Assembly: GCA_014378485.1 (NCBI GenBank)
Contig: JACMNO010000082.1
Span: 1 to 64,000 of the forward strand
Reading direction: 5' to 3'
Source: Bacteroidia bacterium
GTDB lineage: Bacteria; Bacteroidota; Bacteroidia; B-17B0; Aurantibacillaceae
Length of the DNA: 64,000 nt
Within the stretch, counting starts at the first letter, position 1, and each line of letters opens with the position of its first letter. Positions 62,136-64,000 of the stretch are shown piece after piece. A model generated the notes under the pieces. That model had not been told where the DNA came from. It searched no databases and worked only from the letters and a program-made list of their open reading frames with translations. The position numbers were made by a program, and so were the translations under genes.

Positions 62136-64000
<1,865 letters not shown>

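Overview
The window is a contiguous, AT-rich, gene-dense piece of a Bacteroidota chromosome. The evidence is two proteins with type IX secretion (T9SS) sorting domains (3795-4787 and 42311-49288, the latter with a gliding-motility-type C-terminus), a GWxTD-domain lipoprotein, lipoproteins with Bacteroidota-style signals, MORN/YwqK repeats, a zinc-less sirtuin, a TAnnTTTG-type promoter box, and the order purH, mreB, (OMP), mreC, mreD, pbp2, rodA. No ribosomal RNA, tRNA, CRISPR array, prophage or transposase was seen. A free-living envelope-rich relative of Flavobacteriales/Sphingobacteriales fits best, but the order cannot be fixed from this sequence alone.

Layout. 1-7.9 kb: 3' part of recA, a YiiX-like hydrolase, a MORN-repeat protein, mnmA, a T9SS cargo protein, a decayed second copy of the mnmA tail, a small membrane protein, an M20 peptidase, a thioredoxin-fold protein and an EVE-domain protein. 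8-19 kb: aspartate aminotransferase, heptose-7-phosphate kinase, ubiE/menG, the convergent ppk1-ppx polyphosphate operon, a DUF2461 protein, a HAD phosphatase with an altered metal-binding residue, a glycosyltransferase overlapping an ECF sigma factor, rsmG and fsa. 19-29.8 kb: sirtuin, DUF2130 protein, the plsC-gatC-acetyltransferase operon, an ABC ATPase overlapping a SixA-like phosphatase, a small-protein/nucleotidyltransferase pair, an amino acid permease and a tightly overlapping envelope operon (PAP2 phosphatase, secreted propeller-like protein, acetyltransferase, large membrane protein).

29.9-42 kb: purH, then the rod-shape/elongasome cluster with an outer-membrane beta-barrel gene between mreB and mreC, an HTH gene, a CNNM/CorC-type protein, the GWxTD lipoprotein, a heavy-metal-binding lipoprotein, a polysaccharide deacetylase and a probable frameshifted gene remnant. 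42.3-49.3 kb: one 2325-residue secreted adhesin with a C-type lectin domain and a perfect-period 228-bp tandem repeat. 49.5-56.4 kb: PAS histidine kinase, dnaK, a lipoprotein, panB and a fatty-acid desaturase. 56.5-64 kb: murI and a thiamine biosynthesis operon on the minus strand (thiC, thiE/tenI-like, thiD, thiE, thiG, thiH, thiF); thiC runs off the right edge, so thiS and any TPP riboswitch would lie outside.

The most unusual layer is a set of short interspersed palindromic elements (at least five sequence types) between genes. Two of them are read as protein: one inside the N-terminal part of thiC and one forming the C-terminus of the second thiE-like gene. The mnmA tail remnant and the frameshifted remnant at 42.1 kb are further traces of past rearrangement.
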